A stretch of DNA of 64,000 bases from Mesosutterella porci (GCF_022134585.1 NZ_JAKNCT010000010.1:1-64000); one strand, 5' to 3'. Positions 16,329 through 24,776 are shown, counted from the first letter of the stretch. A program made the numbers and translations. Notes: generated by a model from the sequence alone, not told the origin.

Positions 16329-18047
16329 ATGATCAGGCTCGAGCGGCTGAGAATCAGGGGGTTTCGGGGCATTTCGAGCCTTGAGATGACGCTCGGGCCC
16401 CAGACGGTCCTGATCGGGCCCAACAGCGCGGGCAAGTCCACGGTGCTTGCCGCTTTGCGGCTCGCGCTCGAGCCGGGCGGCTCCACCCGGCCTTCAACTG
16501 ATTTCTTCGTGGACTCTTCCGGTCGGCGGGGCGAGGAGGCCCTGGTCGATCTGATGTTCGTCCCCTGCCGCGCGGACGGTGCCCGCGCGGAGCGCTTCGA
16601 GGGCCTCTGGAAGGAGGCGCTCGGGGCGCTTGCCTCGCACGAGCCGGGCTCCGGGCGCGAATTCTTCGCCTTCCGAACCCGCCTGAGGCAGGGTTCCGGG
16701 GAGTCCGCCGCAGGGCTCGAGCGGCGGCTGCTCGTGCGCTGGAGGGAAGAGGAGGGGGCGGTGCTCGCGCAGCCGCCCTCGTGCTTCACGCTGGTGCCGG
16801 TCCGCTCCGGCAGCGGCCTTGCGGCGGAGCTGCGCCGCCCGGGGTCGTTTGTGAGCCGGGCGCTTCGCGAGCTCTCGCCAGGCGGCCCCGAGGAGGGGCT
16901 TGAGGAAAAGGACTTCGGGGCGCTTCGCGCCGCGGTTGAGCGCTTTGTCTCGGTGCTTGACGGCCAGATCCCCGCTCGCGCGCTCCCCCGGGGACCGGTG
17001 ACGCTCGGGGAGGTGAAAAGGCTCTTTTCGCTCATCGGCCGGGGCGAGGCGCCCGCGGCCTTCGCGCCCTTTCTCGAGGAAAGCGGCGGGGGCCGCATCG
17101 CGCTGCTTCTGTCCACGATCACGCTCGAGCGGCTCCTGGCCGCGCAGCGGGCCGGGCGCGGGGAGGCCTCCCACTTCATCACCGCGGTCGAGGAGTCCGA
17201 GCTGCACCTGCACCCGACCGCGCAGCGTTCGATCACGGGGCACCTGCGGCAGCTGCCGGGCGAGGTGCTCCTTGCCACCCACTCGCCTTTCGTCGCCTCG
17301 GGGATCGAGCCCCTGAACTACCGCTTCATGGTGCGGGCCGGAGGGCGCGTGCGCGTGCGGTGGCTGCCGCGCCGCACGGATCCCGCCGACATCCGCTCCA
17401 TCAAGCGTCTCATTCTCCGGAACCGCGGCGACATGCTCTTCGCTCGGGGGCTCATCCTCGCTGAGGGGATCACCGAGGAGCAGCTGCTGCGCGGCATGTT
17501 CCGGGTGCGCTTCGGCGCCCCGCCCGAGGACTTCGGGCTCTCGATTCTCGGGGTCGAGGGCAAGAGCTACGAGCCCTACCTGCGGATGGCGGCGGTGATG
17601 CAGCGCCCCTTTGTTGTCGTGAGCGACTGCGACGGGGATGCGAAGGAGGTGCTGCGGCGCCAGGCCTCGCGGGTTTTCGCCGAGCAGGGACTGCCCGGCG
17701 GACCCGCCGCGGGCTGCGGGCTCTTTTTCCTGTCGGAGGGTCTTGCGATGGAAGGCGAGCTCGCCTCCCGGGAAAGCCTGCGCGGGCTCATCGCGCTTGC
17801 TCTCTCGCGCATGTACGCCGACCGGGCCCGCTGCGGTGAGGACTGGAGGCGCCGCCAGGAAAGGCGGATCCTGCGCGAGCCCCCTTCGTCGCTTCGCCGC
17901 CGCATGGAAAAGACGAAGTCGGAATACTCGGGCTTTCTCGCCGAGGCGATCGAGGAGAACCCCTTCGGACAGCCCGCCTCGGAGCTCATCCCGCCGGCCG
18001 TCGGCCGGGCCTTCGACCGGGTCGCGGGCTGGCTCGCCCCCGCTTAG
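16329..18047 (+). CDS. OLD-family ATP-dependent endonuclease-like protein
   Basis: This 572-residue protein combines an SMC/RecF-like ABC ATPase (Walker A GPNSAGKST at residues 30-38; Walker B-like AVEESELHLHP and LLATHSPF after it) with a C-terminal TOPRIM domain. The TOPRIM glutamate is in LILAEGITEEQL and the acidic centre SDCDGD lies near residue 434. This is the overcoming-lysogenization-defect (OLD) domain order. No UvrD-like helicase gene follows, so it is not a Gabija pair and would be a stand-alone (class 1) OLD protein. A role in phage defence or DNA repair is inference. Its stop overlaps that of the convergent nitroreductase gene. Confidence 0.75.
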   Translation: MIRLERLRIRGFRGISSLEMTLGPQTVLIGPNSAGKSTVLAALRLALEPGGSTRPSTDFFVDSSGRRGEEALVDLMFVPCRADGARAERFEGLWKEALGALASHEPGSGREFFAFRTRLRQGSGESAAGLERRLLVRWREEEGAVLAQPPSCFTLVPVRSGSGLAAELRRPGSFVSRALRELSPGGPEEGLEEKDFGALRAAVERFVSVLDGQIPARALPRGPVTLGEVKRLFSLIGRGEAPAAFAPFLEESGGGRIALLLSTITLERLLAAQRAGRGEASHFITAVEESELHLHPTAQRSITGHLRQLPGEVLLATHSPFVASGIEPLNYRFMVRAGGRVRVRWLPRRTDPADIRSIKRLILRNRGDMLFARGLILAEGITEEQLLRGMFRVRFGAPPEDFGLSILGVEGKSYEPYLRMAAVMQRPFVVVSDCDGDAKEVLRRQASRVFAEQGLPGGPAAGCGLFFLSEGLAMEGELASRESLRGLIALALSRMYADRARCGEDWRRRQERRILREPPSSLRRRMEKTKSEYSGFLAEAIEENPFGQPASELIPPAVGRAFDRVAGWLAPA

Positions 18048-18694
18048 GCCGCCTCGTCCCGGATCACGAGAAAGTCCTCGAGCGGCGCGCGGCTTGAGCG
18101 GAAGCGGTTGAGCGGGCAGTCCTCCTCGTAGCCGAGCGCAATCCCGATCGCGAGCTTTTCACTCTCCGGGATCCCCAGAACGCTCTTGACTGGGCCGGGC
18201 CAGGTGACGAGGTTGTAGGCCGGGACCGCGCCCAGGCCGTGGTTCGCGGCGGAAAGCAGGAACATCGCTTCAAAGCCCCCGGCGTCCAGGACCGCCCAGA
18301 GGTTCGCGGGGTCCGGGATCGTGATGTAGGCGACTGCCGGCGCGTGGAAGAGCTGCGCCTGGGAGGCCATCTTCACCGCGTTGAGGCCGGCAGCCGTGCG
18401 CGAGGCCGAGAAGGCTTTCTGGCGGGCGCGGGCGGCCGCAGACCACCCCGCGCCGGAGGTGGGCGGAAAGTCCGGGCGACGCGGCTCGTTCCTGCTGGTC
18501 CTCGCCTGGTATTCGGAGCGAATCGCCTCAAGGGCCCCGCCCACCGCGATCCAGACGCGCCAGTCCTGGGCGTTTACGGTGGAGGGAGCGCGCTGCGCGT
18601 CACGCACGATGGAGCGAAGAACTTCTGCAGGCACCGGGTCGGGCCGAAAGAGCCGCACCGAGTGCCGGGCTTTCACGAGTTCAGCGAATTCCAT
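18044..18694 (-). CDS. Nitroreductase-family FMN oxidoreductase
   Basis: This 216-residue protein of the nitroreductase fold contains the FMN-binding N-terminus ARHSVRLF and the APSTVNAQDWR motif near residue 40. The C-terminal part (GLGAVPAYN, and GIALGYEED near 190) is also family-typical. It probably uses NAD(P)H to reduce nitro or quinone compounds, or a more specific substrate. The ATG at 18694 follows GGGAG with normal spacing; a much longer in-frame extension would run through the divergent MarR promoter and is rejected. It is divergently placed from the MarR gene and could be under its control. Confidence 0.8.
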   Translation of the reverse strand: MEFAELVKARHSVRLFRPDPVPAEVLRSIVRDAQRAPSTVNAQDWRVWIAVGGALEAIRSEYQARTSRNEPRRPDFPPTSGAGWSAAARARQKAFSASRTAAGLNAVKMASQAQLFHAPAVAYITIPDPANLWAVLDAGGFEAMFLLSAANHGLGAVPAYNLVTWPGPVKSVLGIPESEKLAIGIALGYEEDCPLNRFRSSRAPLEDFLVIRDEAA

Positions 18695-18785
18695 GACTTT
18701 TCTCCCGAAAGGAGGCTGAAGGATTTTTTCCCCGCCACGGGAAAAGTCTAACCCCTGGGGCATTTTCCCCGGCGAGGAAGAGGGC

Positions 18786-18814
18786 TTGACAATTGTTCGT
18801 ATACGAACTATATT
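18786..18814 (+). promoter_or_regulatory. Consensus sigma-70 promoter with embedded MarR-type operator
   Basis: TTGACA (18786-18791) and TATATT (18809-18814) are separated by exactly 17 bases. The 3' part of the spacer is the perfect palindrome GTTCGTATACGAAC (18795-18808). A repressor bound there would occlude RNA polymerase. The start codon of the MarR gene is at 18823, only about two bases after the expected transcription start, so the mRNA may be leaderless. Confidence 0.75.
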
Positions 18815-18822
18815 TTCACTCC

Positions 18823-19272
18823 ATGGAACAGAACACAAAAATTGTCTGGCTCGCCTCGCGGCTCCTTGAGAACGCGAACGAGTTCATCCGCGGGGAGCTC
18901 CGCAGGGAGGGCGCCGCAGACCTCACGCCCGCCCACGGGGACATCCTCAACTCGCTTTACCTCCGGGACGGCCTGAGCGTGTCGGAGCTCGCCCGCGCGG
19001 CCCGCAGGACCAAGTCCACGGTGTCGGTGCTGGTTGACCGGCTCGCAGCCGCGGGCTACGTCGAAAAGCGCCCCTCCGAGGAGGACAGCCGCGCGGTGGG
19101 CGTCTGGCTCACCGAGAAGGGCCGCGCCTTCAGGGAGCGCGAGGAGCGCATCTCGCGGCGGCTCAATGAGCGGCTCACCCGGAATCTGCGCGGCCACGAG
19201 GTGGCCGCGCTCGAGGACTTCCTCGAGCGCTGCGCCGCTTCGTTCGCCGGGGAAGACGGCAGGCCGAAGTAA
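18823..19272 (+). CDS. MarR-family transcriptional regulator
   Basis: This 149-residue winged-helix regulator carries a helix-turn-helix around LSVSELARAARRTKSTVSVLVDRL and a wing with the DSRAVGVWLTEKG motif typical of the MarR/SlyA family. The ATG at 18823 lacks a ribosome site and lies almost on the predicted transcription start. The palindrome GTTCGTATACGAAC in its own promoter, and a related GTTCG-TTTT-CGAAC in front of the downstream cupin gene, suggest that it represses itself and the cupin/NAD(P)-binding genes. A redox or phenolic signal is likely for this family but is not shown here. Confidence 0.85.
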   Translation: MEQNTKIVWLASRLLENANEFIRGELRREGAADLTPAHGDILNSLYLRDGLSVSELARAARRTKSTVSVLVDRLAAAGYVEKRPSEEDSRAVGVWLTEKGRAFREREERISRRLNERLTRNLRGHEVAALEDFLERCAASFAGEDGRPK

Positions 19273-19300
19273 AAAAACAAGGGATTTTTTTTAATCAATC

Positions 19301-19314
19301 GTTCGTTTTCGAAC
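19301..19314. promoter_or_regulatory. Second MarR-type operator
   Basis: GTTCG-TTTT-CGAAC has the same arms and overall length as the palindrome in the MarR promoter, differing only in the centre. It ends 17 bases before the cupin start codon, consistent with control by the upstream MarR protein. Confidence 0.65.
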
Positions 19315-19331
19315 AAAATAAGGACAAAAAC

Positions 19332-19715
19332 ATGACGAATTTCAAAGTGACCCAGACGGATGTCTCCGCTCCCCGCGTCGAGCTCCATGACGCGCTCTCC
19401 CTCACCTCGGCCGAGGTGTCCGTGAACCGGCTGCCGGCCGGCAGCCGCGGCGTCCCCTTCGTGCACCGCCACACCGGCAACGAGGAGATCTACGTTGTGA
19501 CCGAGGGCAGCGGCGAGCTCTACGTCGACGGCACGGTGACGCCGATCAAGGCCGGCACGGCCTTCCGCATCGACCCGCAGGGCGCCCGCGCGATTCGTGC
19601 CTCGGACAAGGAAGGGCTCACCTACATCTGCATCCAGGCGCGGGCCGGGAGCCTCCAGGGCTTCACGATGACCGACGGCCAGATCGTGAAGGACCAGAAG
19701 GCGCCCTGGCAGTAA
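19332..19715 (+). CDS. Small cupin-domain protein
   Basis: This 127-residue single-domain cupin shows the first cupin motif as VPFVHRHTGNEEIYVVTEGSG (metal ligands His45 and His47, Glu51 or Glu52) and the second as IDPQGARAIRA, which lacks the usual histidine. It probably binds a metal or small ligand; enzymatic function cannot be assigned. Upstream AAGGACAAAAAC supports the ATG. It sits behind the second MarR-type operator and 72 bases before a NAD(P)-binding gene, so it is likely part of the MarR regulon. Confidence 0.75.
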   Translation: MTNFKVTQTDVSAPRVELHDALSLTSAEVSVNRLPAGSRGVPFVHRHTGNEEIYVVTEGSGELYVDGTVTPIKAGTAFRIDPQGARAIRASDKEGLTYICIQARAGSLQGFTMTDGQIVKDQKAPWQ

Positions 19716-19787
19716 AAGCGGAAAGGCGGGGGCGGGCTGCCCCTGCACCCAGACCCTCTCATTTCTAACTCATCGAAAGGATAAAAA

Positions 19788-20438
19788 ATGGCACATGTGG
19801 TATTGATCGGCGCGACCGGCACGGTCGGACGCGCCATTTTGAAGGAACTGCTCGGGCGCGGGCACAAGGTGAAGGCCGTGGTGCGGGATGTCTCGAAGCT
19901 CCAGAAGTCGCCGGGCCTTGAGGCCGTGAGCCTCGACGTGGCCGAGGAAAAAGAGCTCGCCGCGGCTGAAAAGGGCGCGGACGCGGTGATTTCCGCCTAC
20001 AACCCGGGCTGGGCGAATCCTGAGATCGGCAGGCTCATCAAAGAGAACTACCCGAAGATCCTCGAGGCCGCAAAGGCCTCCGGCGCGGGCCGGCTTCTGA
20101 TCGTGGGCGGCGCGGGCACGCTTTTCTGCGCCCCGGGGCTGCGGGTGGTCGATTCCGGGGCTATTCCGGAGGCTATCATGGACGGCGTCCGCCCGCTCGG
20201 GGATTTCTACCTCAACACCCTGAGAGAGGAAAAGGACATCGACTGGGTGTTTTTCTCGCCCGCGGGGCAGTTCGAGGAGGGAGCCCGCACCGGAGCCTAC
20301 CGGCTGGGCGGCGACGACCTGATCGTGGATCCGAAGACCGGGACGAGCCACATCTCCTACGCCGACTACGCCAAGGCGATGGTCGACGAGCTCGAGCAGC
20401 CCGCCCACCACCGGGAGCGCTTCACGATCGGGTACTAA
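19788..20438 (+). CDS. NAD(P)-binding atypical short-chain dehydrogenase (NmrA/YwnB-like)
   Basis: This 216-residue Rossmann protein has the dinucleotide motif GATGTVG at residues 8-14. It has the compact size of the atypical SDR group that includes YwnB and flavin reductase BlvrB-like proteins. It lacks the classical YxxxK catalytic pair in the usual place, so it may be a sensor or an NADPH-dependent reductase acting on quinones or flavins. AAAGGATAAAAA precedes the ATG. It is probably co-expressed with the cupin gene under MarR control. Confidence 0.75.
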   Translation: MAHVVLIGATGTVGRAILKELLGRGHKVKAVVRDVSKLQKSPGLEAVSLDVAEEKELAAAEKGADAVISAYNPGWANPEIGRLIKENYPKILEAAKASGAGRLLIVGGAGTLFCAPGLRVVDSGAIPEAIMDGVRPLGDFYLNTLREEKDIDWVFFSPAGQFEEGARTGAYRLGGDDLIVDPKTGTSHISYADYAKAMVDELEQPAHHRERFTIGY

Positions 20439-20502
20439 AAGCCCCGAAAAAGGCCCGCCCCGGACGCCGGGCCGGGGTCCGGCTTTGAGAGGAGGAATAA
20501 CG

Positions 20503-21459
20503 ATGCGCGCTCCGCTGTCTGAACTGCTCGAAAAGCGGCGCTTTGCCGTGATCGACGGGGCCATGTCGACTGCCCTCGAGGTCCGGGGGCTCGACCTGAA
20601 GGACCCGCTCTGGACGGCGAAGGCGCTCGTCGACTCCCCGCAGGAGATACGCGCGGTCCACCGAAGCTATTTCGAGGCCGGGGCGGACATCGCGATTACG
20701 GCGAGCTATCAGGCTTCCGAGGCGGGTTTTGCCCGAAGGGGGATCGGCCCCGGGGAAGCCGCGGCGCTCATCGGGCGTTCCGTTGAGCTCGCGCGCGGGG
20801 CCGCGCGCGATTCCGGTCCCGGCTTTTCCGGCACGCTCGTGGCGGGCTCGGCCGGCCCCTACGGCGCCTTTCTTGCCGACGGCTCCGAATACACGGGCGC
20901 CTACAGGCTTTCGGCGGAGGACTACCGGCGCTTCCACCGCCTGAGGCTGGAGGCGCTTTGCCGCGCCGGGGCCGACCTCATCGCCTTTGAGACGCAGCCG
21001 AGGCTCGACGAGATCGAGGCGGTGCTCTCGCTGCTCGAGGAGTTTCCGCTCACCTGCTGGGTCACGGTGACGCTGGACCAGAGCGGGACGCGGATGCCGG
21101 ACGGCACGCCGCTTGACGACCTTGCGAGGGTTCTCGATGCCGTCTCCCGGGTGGAGGCGATGGGCGTGAACTGCGTGCCCCGGCAGAAGGTCTCCGGAGC
21201 CCTGAGGCTTCTCGCCCGCGGGACGGGCAAGCCCCTCATTGCCTATCCCAATTCGGGAGAGACCTGGGATGCGGGCTCCAGGACCTGGAAGTGCCTCTGC
21301 GGCGGGGGCGGCGCGGGCGCCGCCGAAGGCTGGGAGCGGTTCGTCCCCGAGTGGCTCGCGCTGGGCGCGCGCTGCATCGGGGGGTGCTGCCGGACGCTGC
21401 CCGCCGACATCCGCGCCATCGCCGCGCTGGTCGAGAAGGCGCGCGCCGCGGGGCGCTGA
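20503..21459 (+). CDS. mmuM: Homocysteine S-methyltransferase
   Basis: This 318-residue zinc methyltransferase has the N-terminal substrate motif VIDGAMSTALEVRG and zinc ligands Cys224 (MGVNC) and the Cys295/Cys296 pair in GGCCRT. This is the pattern of MmuM/BHMT-type enzymes that methylate homocysteine using S-methylmethionine or S-adenosylmethionine. The ATG at 20503 follows a strong GAGAGGAGG ribosome site; a TTG 18 bases upstream overlaps that site. No MmuP permease is adjacent. Confidence 0.85.
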   Translation: MRAPLSELLEKRRFAVIDGAMSTALEVRGLDLKDPLWTAKALVDSPQEIRAVHRSYFEAGADIAITASYQASEAGFARRGIGPGEAAALIGRSVELARGAARDSGPGFSGTLVAGSAGPYGAFLADGSEYTGAYRLSAEDYRRFHRLRLEALCRAGADLIAFETQPRLDEIEAVLSLLEEFPLTCWVTVTLDQSGTRMPDGTPLDDLARVLDAVSRVEAMGVNCVPRQKVSGALRLLARGTGKPLIAYPNSGETWDAGSRTWKCLCGGGGAGAAEGWERFVPEWLALGARCIGGCCRTLPADIRAIAALVEKARAAGR

Positions 21460-21523
21460 AAAAAGGAAAAGCGCCTTTCTCCGCGGCTTCCGAGCTTTCC
21501 CTCAGGCTTTGCGGGGCTGCCCG

Positions 21524-22165
21524 TCAGGTCCTGGAGACCGGGACCGTGAACATGCTCTCGAGCTTTCCCCAGTCGTCGGCGCCGCCCGAGCTGCCCCCGG
21601 AGTCTTCTCCGGCCGCGCGCTCGCATTCGAGCGTCTCTTCGCCCGAGGCGGCTTCTTCAAGCGAGGCGGGTTCGAGCTTCACGGCGTTTTTGTAGCAGAG
21701 GTCCATGCACAGCCCGCAGCCCGTGCAGAGCTCCGGGTCGACCACGGGCACGTTGTCGTCGTTGAGCGTGATCGCACCCTCATTGCAGGCCTCGTAGCAC
21801 TTGGTGCAGCCGCCGCTGCGAAGCGCGATGCAGTTTATGGTGATTTCGGCCGTGCCGATCGCCTTCGGGCGGTCGAAGGGGCCGGGTTCCGCAAGGGGTT
21901 CGAGCGCCCCGGTGGGGCAGGCCTCTGTGCACTTCATGCAGAAATTGCACCAGCCGTGGTGGAAATCCATTCTCGGGGTCCGCATCTGCACGAACCCGTC
22001 CGTGACGGAGGCCGGGCCGATCGCGTGCAGCGGGCAGGCGCTTGTGCAACGGTCGCATTTGATGCACAGCGCAAGAAAGTCCTTCCCCCGCGCCGCTCCC
22101 GGCGGCCGCACCAGGGGCCTGCCCTCGGTGCAGGCTGCGGCGCTCCCCGCTGCGAGGTGTTTCAT
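21524..22165 (-). CDS. Polyferredoxin with four 4Fe-4S motifs (NapF/NapG-like)
   Basis: This 213-residue cytoplasmic iron-sulfur protein contains four cysteine clusters: CIKCDRCTSACP, CNFCMKCTEACP, a shorter one in CTKCYEACNEG, and CTGCGLCMDLCYKN. This resembles NapF/NapG/MauM ferredoxins that shuttle electrons to periplasmic or quinone-linked reductases. There is no signal peptide. The C-terminal 45 residues are acidic and Gly/Ser-rich. Its ATG shares a base with the TTG start of the divergent LysR gene, so its promoter must lie within the LysR coding sequence. Electron partner unknown. Confidence 0.75.
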   Translation of the reverse strand: MKHLAAGSAAACTEGRPLVRPPGAARGKDFLALCIKCDRCTSACPLHAIGPASVTDGFVQMRTPRMDFHHGWCNFCMKCTEACPTGALEPLAEPGPFDRPKAIGTAEITINCIALRSGGCTKCYEACNEGAITLNDDNVPVVDPELCTGCGLCMDLCYKNAVKLEPASLEEAASGEETLECERAAGEDSGGSSGGADDWGKLESMFTVPVSRT

Positions 22166-23124
22166 TGAAGTCAGTGCTTGATAATCTGCTCGCCTGGCGT
22201 GCTTTTCTCGCCGTTGCCAAAACCGGGGCCATCTCAGTCGCGGCCCGGCTCCTGGACCTGGACTCGGCTGCGGTCTCGCACATGGTGGCGGAGATCGAGC
22301 AGGCGCTCGGCTACGCCCTGTTCGACCGCTCGAAGCGGCCCTTCAAGCTCACGCCCCGGGGCCGCGTGGTGGCCGACACCGTGAATCCGCTTTCGAGCGG
22401 GCTCCTCGACCTGCGGGAGCTTTTCGACGAGGACACGAACAGCTTCATCACGGTGGCGGCCCCCACCGATCCCAACCAGTGCTATCTTCATGATCAGCTC
22501 TTCCAGTACTCGCTTGAGCATCCGGGGGTGCACTTCTACCTGCGCTCTGCCTGCTCCGTGGAGGACGTTCTCTCGGGACGCATCGACATTGCGCTGATCG
22601 ACTGCCCGATCGCGAGCCCCGAGCTCGTGATCCGGTTCTGCATCCAGGCGGTGGCCGTTCCGCTCGCCTCCCGCGGCTACGTCGAGCGCTGCGGGGAGCC
22701 GAAGACGATCGAAGACCTGAAGAACCACACGGGGCTGCTGCTGCGGCAGGGGATGCACCAGAGGACGAGCTATCTTTACGACAGCGCGGGGGAGATCTCG
22801 CCCGCCCTCAAGTGGAAGAACGTCTTCATGACGGACGCTCAGCTCACGCTCAACCACATGATGCTCGAGGGCCTGGGCATCGTGGTCGACTGCGTGCCGC
22901 AGCACCTGCTGCCTCAGCTCGAGTCGGGCGAGGTGGTGCCGGTGCTGCGCGGCTGGAGGCGAAAACCCCAGGAGTTCTCGATCGTGACCCGGCGCGACCG
23001 GGAGGGGCTCTCCGACGAGCTGCACGCCTTCGCGCTCTGGTGGTGCCGGAAGGAAAAGGAGGCCGCGCGGGAGCGCACGCGGAAGGCCGATGCCCTGCTC
23101 TTCAGCCTTTTCGGGAAGGGCTGA
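22165..23124 (+). CDS. LysR-family transcriptional regulator
   Basis: This protein of about 319 residues has an N-terminal winged helix (AWRAFLAVAKTGAISVAARLLDLDSAAVSHMVAEIEQ split over residues 9-45) and a C-terminal ligand-sensing domain. The start is either TTG at 22165, close behind GAGGTG, or GTG at 22174. It is divergent from the polyferredoxin gene with overlapping starts. In LysR systems this often means the regulator controls its divergent neighbour, but here there is no intergenic space for a classical operator. Confidence 0.8.
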   Translation: MKSVLDNLLAWRAFLAVAKTGAISVAARLLDLDSAAVSHMVAEIEQALGYALFDRSKRPFKLTPRGRVVADTVNPLSSGLLDLRELFDEDTNSFITVAAPTDPNQCYLHDQLFQYSLEHPGVHFYLRSACSVEDVLSGRIDIALIDCPIASPELVIRFCIQAVAVPLASRGYVERCGEPKTIEDLKNHTGLLLRQGMHQRTSYLYDSAGEISPALKWKNVFMTDAQLTLNHMMLEGLGIVVDCVPQHLLPQLESGEVVPVLRGWRRKPQEFSIVTRRDREGLSDELHAFALWWCRKEKEAARERTRKADALLFSLFGKG

Positions 23125-23152
23125 CGGGCGCTGGGGAGTTCCGTTATTATTT

Positions 23153-23171
23153 GTTAATGATAGCCATTCTT
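23153..23171. promoter_or_regulatory. Candidate Fur/Zur-type box before the ZIP transporter
   Basis: The 19 bases GTTAATGATAGCCATTCTT agree with the classical Fur box at about 14 positions and lie 11 bases before the ZIP gene start. This position would allow metal-dependent repression. Fur and Zur boxes are hard to tell apart by eye. Confidence 0.45.
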
Positions 23172-23182
23172 ATTTAATAGCC

Positions 23183-23989
23183 ATGATTTTCTCTGTTCCT
23201 GCTGACGCCCTGCTCTACGCCGTGAAGGGTACGGGCTTTGCCTTCGCGATGACGGCGCTCGGGGCGGCGGTTGCGCTTTTTTCCGGCCGCAGGGCCTCTC
23301 CCGCCCTGCAGCGGGCCTCGCTCGGGTTTGCCGCGGGCATCATGATTGCGGCCTCGGTCTGGAGCCTTCTCATTCCCTCTGCCGAGGCCGCGGTGAAGCT
23401 GGGGCTGCCGGGGTGGCTGCCGCCCGCCGGGGGCTTTGCGGCCGGCGCTCTGTTTCTGCTTTTCATGGACCGGCTGCTGCCGCACCAGCACCCGATGGAG
23501 GCTTCGCCCGAGGGGCCGAAGTCGAGGCTGCCCCGGACCGCGCTCTTAGTCTTCGCGATCACGCTGCACAACGTGCCCGAGGGGATGTCGGTGGGGCTTA
23601 CGGCCGCGCTGGCAGGGCTTACCGAGGATCCGGTCGAGATTTCGGCCGCCGCGGCGCTCGCCCTTGGCATCGGCATCCAGAACATTCCTGAAGGGGCGGC
23701 GGTGTCGCTGCCGCTGCTGGAGGCCGGAAAAACGCGCGGCCGGGCCTTCTTCTGGGGCGTGATGTCGGGCGCGGCCGAGCCGGTGTTCGGTATCGCGGCC
23801 GCGCTTTTCGCGGGCTCGGCGGGCCCGATGATGCCGTGGCTGCTCGCCTTCGCGGCGGGCGCCATGATGTACGTAGTGGTCGAGGAGCTCATCCCCGCCT
23901 GCTCGCTCGACTCGCACCATCACGAGGGGACGCTCTCCGTGCTGGGCGGGTTCCTCCTCATGATGGTGCTCGACACCGCGCTCGGCTGA
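23183..23989 (+). CDS. ZIP-family divalent metal transporter
   Basis: This 268-residue polytopic protein has eight likely membrane segments and the ZIP metal-site signature HNVPEG in the fourth segment (LVFAITLHNVPEGMSVG), echoed by QNIPEGAAVS in the fifth. Loop histidines HQHP and SHHHEG can also bind metal. Length and topology fit the ZupT/GufA group that imports Zn2+, Fe2+ or Mn2+. The ATG at 23183 is chosen; an upstream in-frame extension has no family similarity. The Fur/Zur-like box directly upstream supports control by metal supply. Confidence 0.85.
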   Translation: MIFSVPADALLYAVKGTGFAFAMTALGAAVALFSGRRASPALQRASLGFAAGIMIAASVWSLLIPSAEAAVKLGLPGWLPPAGGFAAGALFLLFMDRLLPHQHPMEASPEGPKSRLPRTALLVFAITLHNVPEGMSVGLTAALAGLTEDPVEISAAAALALGIGIQNIPEGAAVSLPLLEAGKTRGRAFFWGVMSGAAEPVFGIAAALFAGSAGPMMPWLLAFAAGAMMYVVVEELIPACSLDSHHHEGTLSVLGGFLLMMVLDTALG

Positions 23990-24004
23990 GGGCGCCTCCG
24001 GGGA

Positions 24005-24527
24005 TTACTTGAGCCGCGCGTACTCGGCGGGGTCGACCGGCTCCAGCCACTCGGTTTTGGACGGCGCCATGATCGAGAGGTGCTGGTACCAGCCGTCTTT
24101 GCCGCGCCGTGCCAGTGCTTGGTTCCCGCGGGGATCGTGACCGTGTCGCCCGGCTTCACTTAGCGCGCGGGCCCGCCCTAGATCTGGTAGTAGCCGCGTC
24201 CGGAGACCGTCGTGAAGACCTGGCAGGACGTGGTGTGGATGTGCCAGTGGTTGATAACGCCCGGGGCGAAGGTGACGTTCGAGACCCCGAGCGCCTTGTC
24301 GCCGCCCAGACTCGCGAGGCAGGTGGTTCCCGTGAAGTATTTTGCGTAGGCCGTGTTGAGGCGGCCGATCGGAAAGACGGTGCCGCCCGTTTTTTCAAGC
24401 GACTGGGTGATCTCGCGCACGGTCTGCGCGTCAGGCTCGGGCGCATCGGCCGCGCGGGCGGCTGGAAGGGCGGCGAAAAAGCGGCGGCAAAGAGCGCGGC
24501 CTGAAAAATGAGACTCGTTTTTTTCAT
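24005..24527 (-). pseudogene. Broken exported cupin protein gene
   Basis: Reading the minus strand, a signal-peptide start (MKKTSLIFQAALFAAA) continues only after a frameshift near 24475 into ADAPEPDAQTVREITQSLEK. A cupin domain follows (INHWHIHTTSCQVFTTVSGRGYY). Two in-frame stops then interrupt it near 24180 and 24165, and a second frameshift near 24110 separates IPAGTKHWHGAAK from DGWYQHLSIMAP. Restoring the frames gives a complete protein of about 170 residues with both cupin motifs intact. The gene is therefore a clear pseudogene. The intact family has exported cupins of unknown function, often near oxidoreductases. Confidence 0.8.
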
Positions 24528-24715
24528 GGCAGTGTCCAAAAAGGAGAAATGAAAGGGCATCGGGCCCGGGCCTTGAGAAAGTTCTTCCGGCTGAGGCGCC
24601 GGCCCTTGCTCCAGGCCTACTTCATTCGATAGAAAATATGCATTAATAATTTTTTGTAATTATTTATTTGCATAACACATGGCGCCTTTCCCCTCCTTTC
24701 CCGACGCACGAAAAA

Positions 24716-24745
24716 GGCCTGCTTCCGGCGCTCCGGAGGCAGGCC
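24716..24745 (-). terminator. Rho-independent terminator of the DUF362 gene
   Basis: GGCCTGCTTCCGG and CCGGAGGCAGGCC make a 13-bp stem with one G-T pair and a four-base loop. It is followed on the minus strand by five T residues, 32 bases beyond the DUF362 stop. Confidence 0.8.
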
Positions 24746-24776
24746 CTATGAAGAAGTGCAGAGGCTTTGCCGCGCT

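Noticed and set aside
16329-18047. Gabija defence system
   Set aside because: The OLD-like protein is not followed by a UvrD/GajB-like helicase; the next gene is a convergent nitroreductase.
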